A stretch of DNA of 64,000 nt from Alphaproteobacteria bacterium (lineage in GTDB: Bacteria > Pseudomonadota > Alphaproteobacteria > Sphingomonadales > Sphingomonadaceae): assembly GCA_005883305.1 (NCBI GenBank), contig VBAC01000001.1, forward strand, positions 992,001 to 1,056,000, given 5' to 3'. A program made the position numbers and the translations under genes. Shown here one piece after another: positions 9,459 to 18,363 of the stretch. The notes under the pieces were generated by a model that had not been told where the DNA came from, ran no database searches, and worked only from the letters and a program-made list of their open reading frames with translations. The number at the start of each line of letters is the position of its first letter. The stretch's first letter is position 1.

Positions 9459-10219
9459 AGGTCAGGATCCTAGGCAGCGGCACCTCGTCGGGCGTGCCCC
9501 GGGTCGGCGGCGACTGGGGCGAGTGCGACCGCGACGAGCCTCGCAATCGCCGCAGGCGCGCCTCGATCCTGGTCAGCTATGGCGAATCCCGGGTCCTCGT
9601 CGACACCAGCCCCGATCTGCGCGAGCAATTGCTCGACGCCGAGGTCAGCGACATCGAAGCGGTGATCTGGACCCACGACCATGCCGATCATTGCCACGGC
9701 ATCGACGACCTGAGGCAGCTCTACCATTCCCGGAGGCGGCCGGTGGCCGGCTATGCGCGCAAGGACTCGCTGGCGCTGCTGAAGCGGCGCTTCGGCTATG
9801 CGTTCGAGGGGAAGGGGGGCTATCCGGCCGTGGTCACCGGCCATTTGCTGCCGAACCACATCAACTTGGGCGGCCTTTCTGTGCGCGCCGTCGATCAGCC
9901 GCACGGCGAGATCACCAGTGCCGGGCTGCGCTTCGACGCCGGCGGGGTGGCGATCGGCTATTCGACCGACTTCGACAGCGTGAGCGACGACATGGCGATG
10001 CTGTTCGAGGGCCTCGATCTGTGGGTGGTCGACGCGCTGCGCCGCCGGCCGCATAAGAGCCACCCGCACCTTGCCTACACGCTCGAATGGATCCGCCGGC
10101 TGGCGCCGAAGCGAGCGGTCCTGACTCATATGGACAACAGCATGGACTATCGTACGCTGTGCGCCGAGGTGCCACAGGGGGTCGAGCCGGGTTATGACGG
10201 GCTTGAGATCGAATTGTGA
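9455..10219 (+). CDS. MBL-fold metallo-hydrolase (PhnP-like)
   Basis: The 254-residue protein has the metallo-beta-lactamase signature WTHDHADHCHG, an N-terminal ILGSGTSSGVPR strand-loop, an Asp ligand in YSTDFDS and a late His in LTHMDNSMD. This arrangement resembles PhnP and RNase Z-like phosphodiesterases, which act on cyclic phosphodiesters. It is routinely found after tatD in alphaproteobacteria. The GTG start overlaps the tatD stop and its TGA overlaps the next GTG start. The true substrate cannot be read from the sequence. Confidence 0.88.
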   Translation: MKVRILGSGTSSGVPRVGGDWGECDRDEPRNRRRRASILVSYGESRVLVDTSPDLREQLLDAEVSDIEAVIWTHDHADHCHGIDDLRQLYHSRRRPVAGYARKDSLALLKRRFGYAFEGKGGYPAVVTGHLLPNHINLGGLSVRAVDQPHGEITSAGLRFDAGGVAIGYSTDFDSVSDDMAMLFEGLDLWVVDALRRRPHKSHPHLAYTLEWIRRLAPKRAVLTHMDNSMDYRTLCAEVPQGVEPGYDGLEIEL

Positions 10220-10818
10220 ATAACGGCAACCAAGCGCTTAGTTTCGTTTATTTTATCGGCTGCCTTTTGCTGGTCGGCAGCGCTCTCCTGACGCAAAGGC
10301 TGCCGCTCGGCCGTGCGGCCAGGATAATACTCGCCTGGCTGCTGATCTTCGGTGCCGTCTTCATGGTCTTCGTCCTCAAGGACGATTTCATGGCCCTGGG
10401 AACGCGGGCCATGGCCGAGGCGCGCGGCGACAATGTCGTCGAGACGCGTGGCCAGGAGATCCGCATACGGCGTTCGGAGGACGGCCATTTCTGGCTAAAC
10501 GGCGAAATCAACGGGCATGCGGTGACTTTTCTGGTCGATAGCGGCGCCACGGTAACGACGTTGAACCAGGCCACTGCCGCGGCAGTCGGAGTCGACGCCG
10601 ACGGCGGCTTCGGCGTCCTGGTCGACACTGCCAACGGCTCGACCGTCCAGGACCGTGGCCAGGCGGAACGGGTCCAGGTCGGGCCGATCGAGCGACGCGA
10701 CCTGGCGGTGCATATTTCACGCGACGGAGGCGACAGCGTGAACGTGATCGGGATGAACTTCCTGTCCAGCCTCAGCGCCTGGGGCGTCGAGGGAAATACG
10801 CTGATGCTGAGGTCGTGA
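10216..10818 (+). CDS. Membrane-anchored retropepsin-like aspartic protease (clan AA)
   Basis: The 200-residue protein has two N-terminal hydrophobic helices (ALSFVYFIGCLLLVGSALL and IILAWLLIFGAVFMVFVL). A single retropepsin-type domain follows, with the active-site block FLVDSGATVTTL (Asp about 113) and a closing VIGMNFLSSL strand. This matches the TIGR02281-type bacterial aspartic proteases. Such a domain must dimerise to be active. It ends the dacC-to-protease gene run and uses a GTG start overlapping the MBL gene by 4 bp. Confidence 0.85.
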   Translation: MNNGNQALSFVYFIGCLLLVGSALLTQRLPLGRAARIILAWLLIFGAVFMVFVLKDDFMALGTRAMAEARGDNVVETRGQEIRIRRSEDGHFWLNGEINGHAVTFLVDSGATVTTLNQATAAAVGVDADGGFGVLVDTANGSTVQDRGQAERVQVGPIERRDLAVHISRDGGDSVNVIGMNFLSSLSAWGVEGNTLMLRS

Positions 10819-10887
10819 TCTGGCGGGCAAATCATTGGCGGGGGACGATAAAGCCGCGGCTCAGCCCGGATCGCCTTACTCATATTT

Positions 10888-10898
10888 TACATAATGTA
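10888..10898. promoter_or_regulatory. AT-rich palindrome upstream of mazG
   Basis: TACATAATGTA is a perfect 5-bp inverted repeat around a central A, inside an unusually AT-rich patch (about 10880-10906) in the gap between the aspartic protease gene and mazG. It ends 17 bp before the mazG ATG, so it could be an operator or part of the promoter. The binding factor is unknown. Confidence 0.35.
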
Positions 10899-10915
10899 TA
10901 TTATCGGACTTAGCG

Positions 10916-11686
10916 ATGGACGTTTCCGAACCCGATCTCAGCCACGCTTCCGGCCTCCCCCGGCTCGCGGAAATCATGGCGCGGCTGCGCGACCGGCACG
11001 CCGGTTGCAAATGGGACATCGCCCAGACGTTCGAGACGATCGCGCCCTATACGATCGAGGAAGCCTATGAGGTCGCCGACGCGATCCGCCGCGGCGACAT
11101 GGAGTCGCTGAAGGACGAGCTCGGCGATTTGCAGCTCCAGGTCGTCTATCATGCGCGCATGGCCGAGGAGATCGGCGCCTTCACGCTCGATGACGTCATG
11201 GCGTCGATCTGCGCCAAGATGATCCGCCGCCATCCGCATATCTTCGGCGATGCGCCGGAGAGCCCCGGCTGGGAGGCCTTGAAGGCCGCGGAGCGCGAGG
11301 GAGATCAGGACGAGAGCGCCCTCGCCGGAGTCGCCCTCGCCCTCCCGGCCCTCAAGCGGGCCGAAAAGATCCAGCGCCGCGCCGCCCGGATCGGCTTCGA
11401 CTGGCCGGACATTGGAGGCCCGAAGGCGAAGATCGACGAGGAGATGGGCGAGATCGAGCGCGCCGAAAATGACGAAGAGCGCGCAGCCGAGCTCGGCGAC
11501 CTGCTGTTCGCCGTCGTCAACTATGCCCGCCACCTCGATATCAATCCGGAAACGGCGCTGCGCGAGGCCACCGCGCGCTTCGAATCGCGCTTCCGCAAGG
11601 TAGAAGAGATTGCCGCCAGGCCTTTGAATCAGATGAATATAGACGAGCTCGAAGCGCTCTGGCAGCGGGCCAAGAAGCTGGTTTAG
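10916..11686 (+). CDS. mazG: Nucleoside triphosphate pyrophosphohydrolase MazG
   Basis: It hydrolyses (d)NTPs to NMP and pyrophosphate, cleaning the nucleotide pool. The 256 residues contain two MazG folds. The first has the acidic metal motif in EEAYEVADAI and DELGDLQLQV; the second has KIDEEMGEIE and ELGDLLFAVVNYAR. The N-terminal RLRDRHAGCKWD block is typical. The TAG stop overlaps, tail to tail, the TAA stop of hflX at 11683-11686. Confidence 0.94.
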   Translation: MDVSEPDLSHASGLPRLAEIMARLRDRHAGCKWDIAQTFETIAPYTIEEAYEVADAIRRGDMESLKDELGDLQLQVVYHARMAEEIGAFTLDDVMASICAKMIRRHPHIFGDAPESPGWEALKAAEREGDQDESALAGVALALPALKRAEKIQRRAARIGFDWPDIGGPKAKIDEEMGEIERAENDEERAAELGDLLFAVVNYARHLDINPETALREATARFESRFRKVEEIAARPLNQMNIDELEALWQRAKKLV

Positions 11687-12987
11687 CCGCCCCGTTCCCG
11701 CCGCCACGACTGGAATCGCGCCCAATCGGCATCGGACAGGCGCACGGCATAGCTCGTCTCCAGCCCTTCGTAATCGTGGCTGAGCACCTCGCCATTGGCG
11801 TGGAGCCAGGCGATCAGCTCGCCATCGGAGGCGGAGAGCCTGACCGTGCGGACCTTCGTTTCCTTGCGAAGCTTGGCCGAGATGCAGGTAAGCAGGTCGT
11901 CCACCCCCTCCCCCTTCAGCGCCGACAGGACGACCACGTCGTCGCGCCGCTCCGCCTCGGCCGACACGCGGGCCGCCGCGTCGGCGTCCAGTGCATCGAT
12001 CTTGTTCCACGCCTCGATCGCGGCGGCGCCGACGACTCCGATCTCCTTCAGCACCTGCTCGACATCCTCGGCCTGCGCCTCGCTGTCCGGATGGGAGATG
12101 TCGCGGACGTGGACGATGAGGTCGGCCGAAAGCACTTCCTCCAATGTGGCGCGGAAGGCGGCGACGAGTTGCGTCGGAAGGTCGGAGATGAAGCCGACCG
12201 TGTCGGAGAGGATAGCCTTGTCGAGGCCCGGCAGCGAGATTTCCCGCATCGTCGGGTCGAGAGTCGCGAACAGCAGGTCTTCGGCCAGCACGTCGGCGCG
12301 GGTCAGGCGGTTGAAGAGGGTCGATTTGCCGGCATTGGTGTAGCCGACCAGAGCGATCACCGGCCAGGGCGCGCGCTGGCGCCGGGCGCGGTGCAAGCTG
12401 CGGGTCCGCGCGACCTGGTCGAGCTCCCGCTTGAGCTTCGCCATTCGGTCCCGGATCAGGCGACGGTCGGCCTCGATCTGGGTCTCGCCGGGGCCTCCGA
12501 GAAAGCCGAAGCCGCCGCGCTGGCGCTCGAGATGGGTCCACGAGCGCACCAGCCGGCCCGCCTGATAATCGAGATGGGCGAGCTCGACCTGGAGCCGCCC
12601 CTCCGCGGTCGCCGCGCGCTCGCCGAAGATTTCGAGGATCAGGCCGGTCCGGTCGATCACCTTGGCCTTGGTCTCGGTCTCCAGGTTCTTCTGCTGGACG
12701 GGCGTGATCGCGGCGTCGACGATCAGCAGCTCAGCTTCGGCCTGGCGGAGCGAGTCGGCGATCCTCTCGACCTGCCCCTTGCCGAACAGGGTCGCGGGAC
12801 GCGGCTGGCGAACGCGGAAATGGAGCTTGTCCTCGACCGCGATTCCGATCGCTTCCGCGAGGCCCGCGGCCTCCTCCAGCCGCGCCGCCACGTCCCGCCG
12901 CGCCCCCTGCCCCAGCTCGGGCAGAGCGACGACGGCGCGGGCGCCGCGCGCGAATTCGTCGGCTCCGTCACGGTTGAAAACGCTCAG
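11683..12987 (-). CDS. hflX: GTPase HflX (apparent CTG start)
   Basis: This ribosome-associated GTPase splits or rescues stalled 50S/70S particles. The 434 residues have an N-terminal HflX domain (FGKGQVERIADSL), a glycine-rich GGPGETQIE hinge, and the GTPase motifs G1 GYTNAGKST, G3 DTVGF and G4 NKID. The nearest conventional start, GTG 12891, would cut off residues such as RGARAVVALPELGQGARRD that belong to the conserved N-terminus. In frame upstream, before the stop, the only plausible initiator is CTG at 12985-12987. It lies seven bases after a GAGGAG site (12995-13000) within the hfq 3' end. It is the last gene of the hfq-hflX pair. Confidence 0.9.
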   Translation of the reverse strand: MSVFNRDGADEFARGARAVVALPELGQGARRDVAARLEEAAGLAEAIGIAVEDKLHFRVRQPRPATLFGKGQVERIADSLRQAEAELLIVDAAITPVQQKNLETETKAKVIDRTGLILEIFGERAATAEGRLQVELAHLDYQAGRLVRSWTHLERQRGGFGFLGGPGETQIEADRRLIRDRMAKLKRELDQVARTRSLHRARRQRAPWPVIALVGYTNAGKSTLFNRLTRADVLAEDLLFATLDPTMREISLPGLDKAILSDTVGFISDLPTQLVAAFRATLEEVLSADLIVHVRDISHPDSEAQAEDVEQVLKEIGVVGAAAIEAWNKIDALDADAAARVSAEAERRDDVVVLSALKGEGVDDLLTCISAKLRKETKVRTVRLSASDGELIAWLHANGEVLSHDYEGLETSYAVRLSDADWARFQSWRRERGG

Positions 12988-12991
12988 GCGA

Positions 12992-13480
12992 TCACTCCTC
13001 GGCCTGGGCCTCTGCGAAGTTGATCGGATTCTCGGGTTGCACGGTCGAAACCGCGTGCTTGTAGACGAGCTGGCAAAGCCCGTCGCGCTCGAGCAGCATG
13101 CAGAACAGGTCGAATGCCGCGATCTCGCCCTGGAGCATGACCCCGTTGACGAGGAACATCGTCACCGGCTCGTCCGACTTCTTCACGGCCGCCAGGAAAA
13201 CCTCCTGCAACAAAGTCGGCTTCTTCTTTTCGAGGCTGTCCGCGAACGCCTCCTGCAGGCCCCCGAGGTCGAGCGGCTGGGAAGGCATGATGGTCGAGAT
13301 GGCGTGCTTGTAGATAAGCTGGGCCTGGCCGTCGCGGCGAAGCAGAACCGAAAAATTGTCGAACCAGGTGATGATCCCCTGCAGCTTCACGCCCTTCACC
13401 AGGAACATGGTCACCGGGGTCTTGGTACGCCTCAGGCTGTTCAGGAACATGTCCTGGAGATTGTTGACCTTGTCGGGCAT
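12992..13480 (-). CDS. hfq: Tandem-domain RNA chaperone Hfq
   Basis: The 162-residue protein is twice the usual core length and contains two Sm/Hfq domains. Domain 1 is about residues 8-70 ([29 protein letters not shown]) and domain 2 about 88-152 ([30 protein letters not shown]). Both keep the Sm2 YKHA motif. Domain 1 keeps the proximal Gln, the rim Arg pair and the distal Lys; domain 2 has KKSDE at the rim and Met at the distal Lys position. Three chains could form a pseudo-hexameric ring. It lies between ntrX and hflX, the usual alphaproteobacterial place. Confidence 0.95.
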   Translation of the reverse strand: MPDKVNNLQDMFLNSLRRTKTPVTMFLVKGVKLQGIITWFDNFSVLLRRDGQAQLIYKHAISTIMPSQPLDLGGLQEAFADSLEKKKPTLLQEVFLAAVKKSDEPVTMFLVNGVMLQGEIAAFDLFCMLLERDGLCQLVYKHAVSTVQPENPINFAEAQAEE

Positions 13481-13579
13481 TGCGCTCTCTTTCCTGGTCA
13501 GTTGGCCGATGAGCCCGCGGCTCCATTATCATGGGCGGCTCGGCGATGCCATTGGCGGTTAGGGCCTGATTGCAGGCCG

Positions 13580-14971
13580 CTAATCGGCGCCCCCGTCTCC
13601 CCGGGTGTCGGCCAGCCCCAGGGCCTTGAGCTTCCTGTGCAGCGCGGACCGCTCCATGCCGATGAAGGTCGCGGTGCGCGAGATGTTGCCGGAAAAGCGG
13701 CGGATCTGGACCCGCAGATATTCGCGCTCGAACGTCTCGCGCGCTTCCCTGAGCGGAGTGCCCATGATCGCCTTGACCGCCTCGTTCGGAGTCAGCTGCG
13801 CCTGGTCGTTGAGGATTTCGGGCGGCAGCATGTCGATCTCGATGCAGCCGATCCGCTCGCCCGGAGCGAGGATGATCGTTCGCTCGATCACGTTGCGCAA
13901 CTGGCGCACGTTGCCGGGCCAGTCATAGGCCTGAAGCGCCGCCATGGCGTCATCCGACACGCGCGGATTGGGAACACGCTGGTCGGCGGCGTAACGCGCC
14001 GCGAAATGGGCGACGATCTCGGGGATGTCCTCGCGCCGATCCGCCAGCGCCGGCAGGTGAACGGGCACCACGTTGAGACGGTAGTACAGGTCCTCCCGAA
14101 AGCGGCCCACCGCGATTTCCTCGGGCAATGTGCGCGCGGTCGAGGACACGACCCGCATGTCGACCTTAACCGTCCGCTGCCCGCCGACACGGGTGAAGCT
14201 CTGGTCGGTCAGGACGCGCAATATCTTGCCTTGAGTCGAGAGCGGCATGTCCGCGATCTCATCGAGGAACAGGGTGCCGCCGTGCGCCTGCTCGAGCAGG
14301 CCGGGCCGGACGAGCTCGCCCCCCTCCTCCGCGCCGAACAATTCCTCCTCGACCCGCTCGGGAGTCATCCGCGCGGCGGTGACGACGACGAACGGACCCT
14401 TGGCGCGCGGGCTCCAATTGTGCAGCAGCCGGGCGGCGACCTCCTTGCCGACGCCGGCAGGGCCGGAGATGAGCACTCGGCTGCCGGTCGCGGCGACCCG
14501 CTTCAGGGTCGCCCGAACGTTGTTGATCGCCGCGCTCGATCCAGTCAGCTCCATCTCGCTGCCGATCTGTTGGCGCAACGCCTCGTTCTCGCGCTTGAGC
14601 CGCTCGGTTTCCGTAGCGCGGGCGACGAGGTGGACCAGGTGGCCGGCCTCGAACGGCTTCTCGATGAAATCCACCGCCCCCTGGCGGATGGCGGCGACGG
14701 CGGTGTCGAGATTTCCGTGGCCCGAAATCATAAGCACCGGCAGAGTCGGATCGCGCTTCTTCACTTCTTCCAGCAGCTGCAGCCCGTCGAGCTTCGAGCC
14801 CTGAAGCCAGACGTCGAGCAGGACCAGGGACGGGCGGCGATCGCCGAGCGCTTCCAGCGCCTCCGTGCTGTTGGCGGCGACCCGGGTGGAGAAGCCCTCG
14901 TCCTCGAGCACGCCGGAGACCAGCTCCCTGATGTCCTGCTCGTCGTCTACAATGAGGATGTCCAAAGCCAT
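13580..14971 (-). CDS. ntrX: Nitrogen regulation response regulator NtrX
   Basis: The 463 residues hold a receiver domain (phospho-acceptor Asp53 in LVLLDVW, Lys in FIEKPFEAG), an AAA+ domain (Walker A GPAGVGKE, Walker B GGTLFLDEIADM, arginine finger region FREDLYYRLNVVP) and a Fis-type HTH (ISRTATFIGMERSALHRKL). The sigma-54 contact loop GAFTGA is missing: ELFGAEEGGELVRPG reads straight into the next helix. Loss of this loop is, to my knowledge, common in NtrX and suggests regulation without classical sigma-54 activation. It lies 6 bp downstream of its kinase gene ntrY. Confidence 0.94.
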   Translation of the reverse strand: MALDILIVDDEQDIRELVSGVLEDEGFSTRVAANSTEALEALGDRRPSLVLLDVWLQGSKLDGLQLLEEVKKRDPTLPVLMISGHGNLDTAVAAIRQGAVDFIEKPFEAGHLVHLVARATETERLKRENEALRQQIGSEMELTGSSAAINNVRATLKRVAATGSRVLISGPAGVGKEVAARLLHNWSPRAKGPFVVVTAARMTPERVEEELFGAEEGGELVRPGLLEQAHGGTLFLDEIADMPLSTQGKILRVLTDQSFTRVGGQRTVKVDMRVVSSTARTLPEEIAVGRFREDLYYRLNVVPVHLPALADRREDIPEIVAHFAARYAADQRVPNPRVSDDAMAALQAYDWPGNVRQLRNVIERTIILAPGERIGCIEIDMLPPEILNDQAQLTPNEAVKAIMGTPLREARETFEREYLRVQIRRFSGNISRTATFIGMERSALHRKLKALGLADTRGDGGAD

Positions 14972-14977
14972 GTCTAA

Positions 14978-17233
14978 TCAACCACTTGCCGAAACGTCTT
15001 CGGACGGACTTGGGCCATTGTCGGCCAGATGGGCGAGAGTCTCCCTGTCGAAGGTCATGCGCACGAGCGAGCCGCCCCCGGCCGCGTCCTCGAACTCGAT
15101 CTGGCCGAAATGCTCCTCGACGATCTTCTTGACGATGGCGAGGCCGAGGCCCGTGCCCTTGGCGCGCGTCGTCATATAAGGCTCGGTCATCCGCGCACGC
15201 TCGGCCGGAAGGCCTATGCCGGTGTCGGCGACCTCGATCGAAACCCTCGACCGCTCCTCGCGAATGCTGACCGAAATCCGGTCGGAGCCGGCTTGGCGCC
15301 GCTTCTTCTCCTCGCGCTTTTGCTGGATCGCCTCGACGCCGTTCTTGACCACATTGGTCAGCGCCTGGCCGAGCAGGCGCCGGTCGCAGACGAGGATCGG
15401 GGCCGGATCCGGGGCATCGAGCGCGAAGTCGATGTCGGGATGGGCGACCTCGTGGAGGAACAGGGCCTGGCGCGCGATCTCGTTCAGCGATTCGGGCGCG
15501 AAGGCGGGCTTGGGCATTCGCGCGAAGGACGAGAATTCGTCGACCATGCGCCTCAGGTCTCCGACCTGGCGGACGATCGTGCCCGTGAGCCGCTCGAACG
15601 TCGCCGGATCGCTGTCGATCTCGGTGCCATAGCGCCGCTGGAGGCGCTCGGCGGCGAGCTGGATCGGGGTCAGCGGGTTCTTGATCTCGTGGGCGATTCG
15701 CCGGGCGACGTCGGACCATGCGGCGCGGCGCTGGTCCATCAGCTGCTCGGTGATGTCGTCAAAAGTGAGGACGTGGCCGTTCTTGACCTTCACCGTCTTC
15801 ACCGCCAGCGTGCGCGGCTCGCCGGTCGAGGCGACCTGAACGACGTCCTCGCGCTCGGCGGCGGCAAGCTGGCGGTCGAGCTCGGGCACGAGATCGGCGA
15901 GCTTCTGCCCGACCGGGCTCTTGGCGCCGGTCCTGAGCAGCGCCTCGGCCGAGCTGTTGATCAGCCGCACGACATGATCGTCGTCGACCGAGATGACGCC
16001 CGCGGTGACGCCGGACAGCACCGCCTCGGTGAAGGCGCGGCGCATGTCGAGCTGGGCGTTGGCGGTGACCAGCGCTCCGGTCTGCTCCTCGAGCCGGCGG
16101 GTCATCCGGTTGAAGGTGCGGCCGAGCGTGCCGACCTCGTCGCGCGCGTCGCCCACCGGCACGCGCGCCGAAAGGTCGCCCTTGGTCACCCGGCGCGCGG
16201 CTTGGACGAGTTGGCCGATCGGCTGCACGATCCGGTCGGCAAGCGCCAGCGCGATCCCGATCGACAGCCCGATGAGGGCGAGCGAACCCAGGATCAGGAT
16301 GACATTGAACCGGATCTGCAGCCGCCGCGTGTTTTCCAGCGCCGATTGGTAGGCGCTCGCCGCGTTCTGCGCTTCGCGGATTTGAGCGATGGCCGCTTCA
16401 TTCACAGCACGCGCGCCATAAAGATAGACCGGCGCCTGGGGATCCAGCCGCACCACCGTTTCGAGCCGGTTGGGGGTTGAAGCAGTTCTGAGCTCGCCTG
16501 CGTGCATCGAGCGGAGCATTTGCGGCGTGAACCGCTGTGTCAGAGGCCGGTTGTCGAAATTCACTTCAATCAGGCTGCGGACGCGGCCATTTGGATCGAT
16601 CTGAAGCACTGCAGTTTCGGTGATTTGGCGCGCTGCGCTCTGATAAAGGAAATTATCGCGGAACGTTTCGCTGGTCAGACCGAATCTGTTGATCCGATCG
16701 ACTACGTCGAGGCCCATTTGATGAACGTCCAGATCGAGCCGTTCGCGATGTTCACGCGCATAGATCTGGGAGACGTTCTCCGCGCTCGTCAGCACGGTCT
16801 GGGCTTGGTCCGAGAACCAGAATTTGAGACCGCTCTGAAATTGCATTGAGGCGAAGATGACCACGAGCAGTGTCGGAATGCTGGCGATGATTGAGAACAA
16901 AGCAACCAGCCGCACGTGAAGACGGCCCTTGCCTCCGACATCTGACCGAGCCGCACGCCAAATGGCGAGCCGGCGCGCGATCATCACCATTAACGCCATT
17001 GCCGGGACGAGATTAGCAACGACCAGCGCCGCCACCACCTCGGGGCCGAGCGGCGATTCCGGGCTGCCCGTGCGGGTGACGATCAAATAGCTCGCGACGA
17101 CCACGACGAGTAGCACGAGGACGATGCCGATCTCGGCGAGCGGAACCCAGCCGCTGCGGCGGGCGAAAACGGAAATCCTCCGCCGCCAGCGCGGCCTCGG
17201 GGACTCAACAGGGATCGCGGCTTCGGCGTTCAC
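14978..17233 (-). CDS. ntrY: Sensor histidine kinase NtrY
   Basis: The 751-residue kinase has several N-terminal membrane helices with an extracytoplasmic sensor region, a HAMP domain (IVQPIGQLVQAARRV), a PAS domain, an H-box (RRIAHEIKNPLTPIQ) and a HATPase with N-box NVVKNGVEAI and G-boxes ADTGIGLP and GTGLGLAIV. It phosphorylates NtrX, linking nitrogen or redox state to transcription. The sensor region (about 16440-16960) has a clearly lower G+C content than the kinase core, which may indicate a recombined segment. The stop is 6 bp before ntrX. Confidence 0.94.
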   Translation of the reverse strand: MNAEAAIPVESPRPRWRRRISVFARRSGWVPLAEIGIVLVLLVVVVASYLIVTRTGSPESPLGPEVVAALVVANLVPAMALMVMIARRLAIWRAARSDVGGKGRLHVRLVALFSIIASIPTLLVVIFASMQFQSGLKFWFSDQAQTVLTSAENVSQIYAREHRERLDLDVHQMGLDVVDRINRFGLTSETFRDNFLYQSAARQITETAVLQIDPNGRVRSLIEVNFDNRPLTQRFTPQMLRSMHAGELRTASTPNRLETVVRLDPQAPVYLYGARAVNEAAIAQIREAQNAASAYQSALENTRRLQIRFNVILILGSLALIGLSIGIALALADRIVQPIGQLVQAARRVTKGDLSARVPVGDARDEVGTLGRTFNRMTRRLEEQTGALVTANAQLDMRRAFTEAVLSGVTAGVISVDDDHVVRLINSSAEALLRTGAKSPVGQKLADLVPELDRQLAAAEREDVVQVASTGEPRTLAVKTVKVKNGHVLTFDDITEQLMDQRRAAWSDVARRIAHEIKNPLTPIQLAAERLQRRYGTEIDSDPATFERLTGTIVRQVGDLRRMVDEFSSFARMPKPAFAPESLNEIARQALFLHEVAHPDIDFALDAPDPAPILVCDRRLLGQALTNVVKNGVEAIQQKREEKKRRQAGSDRISVSIREERSRVSIEVADTGIGLPAERARMTEPYMTTRAKGTGLGLAIVKKIVEEHFGQIEFEDAAGGGSLVRMTFDRETLAHLADNGPSPSEDVSASG

Positions 17234-17313
17234 ACTGCGGCTCTAGCACAACATTGTGGCTTCAAGAACACAGTGAAAAGGCCGTCCGTCGCAACAGGAG
17301 AGGAGTTCGCCCC

Positions 17314-18312
17314 TCAGGCGGCGGCCTTGCTGAGCCAGGGCGCGTAGAAATCCCGCAGCATGGCGAGCGCCCGCGCCGGATCGGCTTCCTTGTTGAAGGC
17401 ATTGCGGAACTCGGCCGAGCCGTGAAGCCCCTTCGTGTACCAGCCGATATGCTTGCGCGCGCAATTGGCGCCGATCACCGGTCCGTAGAGATCGAGCATC
17501 GCCTCATATTGCTCGACGATCACCGAATGCTGCTCGTCGAGGCTCGGATCGGGCAGGCGCTCGCCGGTCTTCAGCCAGTGCATCGCCTGCTTGAGCAGCC
17601 ACGGCCGCCCATAGGCGCCGCGGCCGATCATCACGCCGTCGGCGCCCGATTGCTCGAGCGCGGTATCGACGTCCTCGATCGTCTCGATGTCGCCATTGGC
17701 GATGACCGGCACCGAGACGGCGTCCTTCACATTGCGGATGAAGGCCCAGTCGGCTTCACCCTTGTACATCTGGCAGCGCGTGCGGCCGTGAACGGTGATC
17801 ATCTTCACGCCGAGATCCTCGGCGATCCGCGCCAGCTCGGGCGCGTTGAGGCTGTTATGATCCCAACCCATCCGCATCTTGAGCGTGACCGGAACGCTGA
17901 CCGCCTTCACCGTGGCGTCGATGATCGAGGCGGCGAGCTTCAAATCGCGCATCAGCGCCGATCCGGCCTCGCCGTTGACCACCTTCTTCACCGGGCAGCC
18001 CATGTTGATGTCGATGATCGCAGCGCCGCGATCCTCGTTGAGCTTCGCCGCCTCCGCCATCTCCTTCGGCGAGCAGCCGGCGAGCTGCATCGAGACCGGC
18101 TCCTCTATCGGATCCCAGACCATCTTCTGAACGCTCTGGCGAGTCTCGCGGATCGCCGCCTGGCTGGCGATCATCTCGGTGACCGTGAGCCCGGCCCCGT
18201 AGCGCTTCACGATCCGCCGGAACGGCATGTCGGTGACGCCCGTCATCGGCGCCAGAATCACGGGCGTTTCGATTCGGACCGGGCCGATCTGGATGGGCTT
18301 CAGGCGGGGCAT
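17314..18312 (-). CDS. dusB: tRNA-dihydrouridine synthase
   Basis: It reduces uridines in the tRNA D-loop using FMN. The 332-residue call starts at [10 protein letters not shown] (18312); an upstream in-frame ATG at 18339 would add nine residues. Conserved blocks are [13 protein letters not shown], the catalytic Cys in [24 protein letters not shown] and IANGDI. In many alphaproteobacteria this gene (nifR3) leads an ntrB-ntrC-ntrY-ntrX run; here ntrY follows directly and ntrBC are absent. It is divergent from ispDF with about 50 bp between. Confidence 0.94.
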   Translation of the reverse strand: MPRLKPIQIGPVRIETPVILAPMTGVTDMPFRRIVKRYGAGLTVTEMIASQAAIRETRQSVQKMVWDPIEEPVSMQLAGCSPKEMAEAAKLNEDRGAAIIDINMGCPVKKVVNGEAGSALMRDLKLAASIIDATVKAVSVPVTLKMRMGWDHNSLNAPELARIAEDLGVKMITVHGRTRCQMYKGEADWAFIRNVKDAVSVPVIANGDIETIEDVDTALEQSGADGVMIGRGAYGRPWLLKQAMHWLKTGERLPDPSLDEQHSVIVEQYEAMLDLYGPVIGANCARKHIGWYTKGLHGSAEFRNAFNKEADPARALAMLRDFYAPWLSKAAA

Positions 18313-18363
18313 GGCCCGGCGAAATAGGGTGGAATGCACTGGCGGGCAAGGTTAGGCGGGGGC

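Noticed and set aside
10819-10915. Riboswitch or attenuator before mazG
   Set aside because: Only a short AT-rich palindrome is seen; no conserved aptamer or terminator structure could be recognised.
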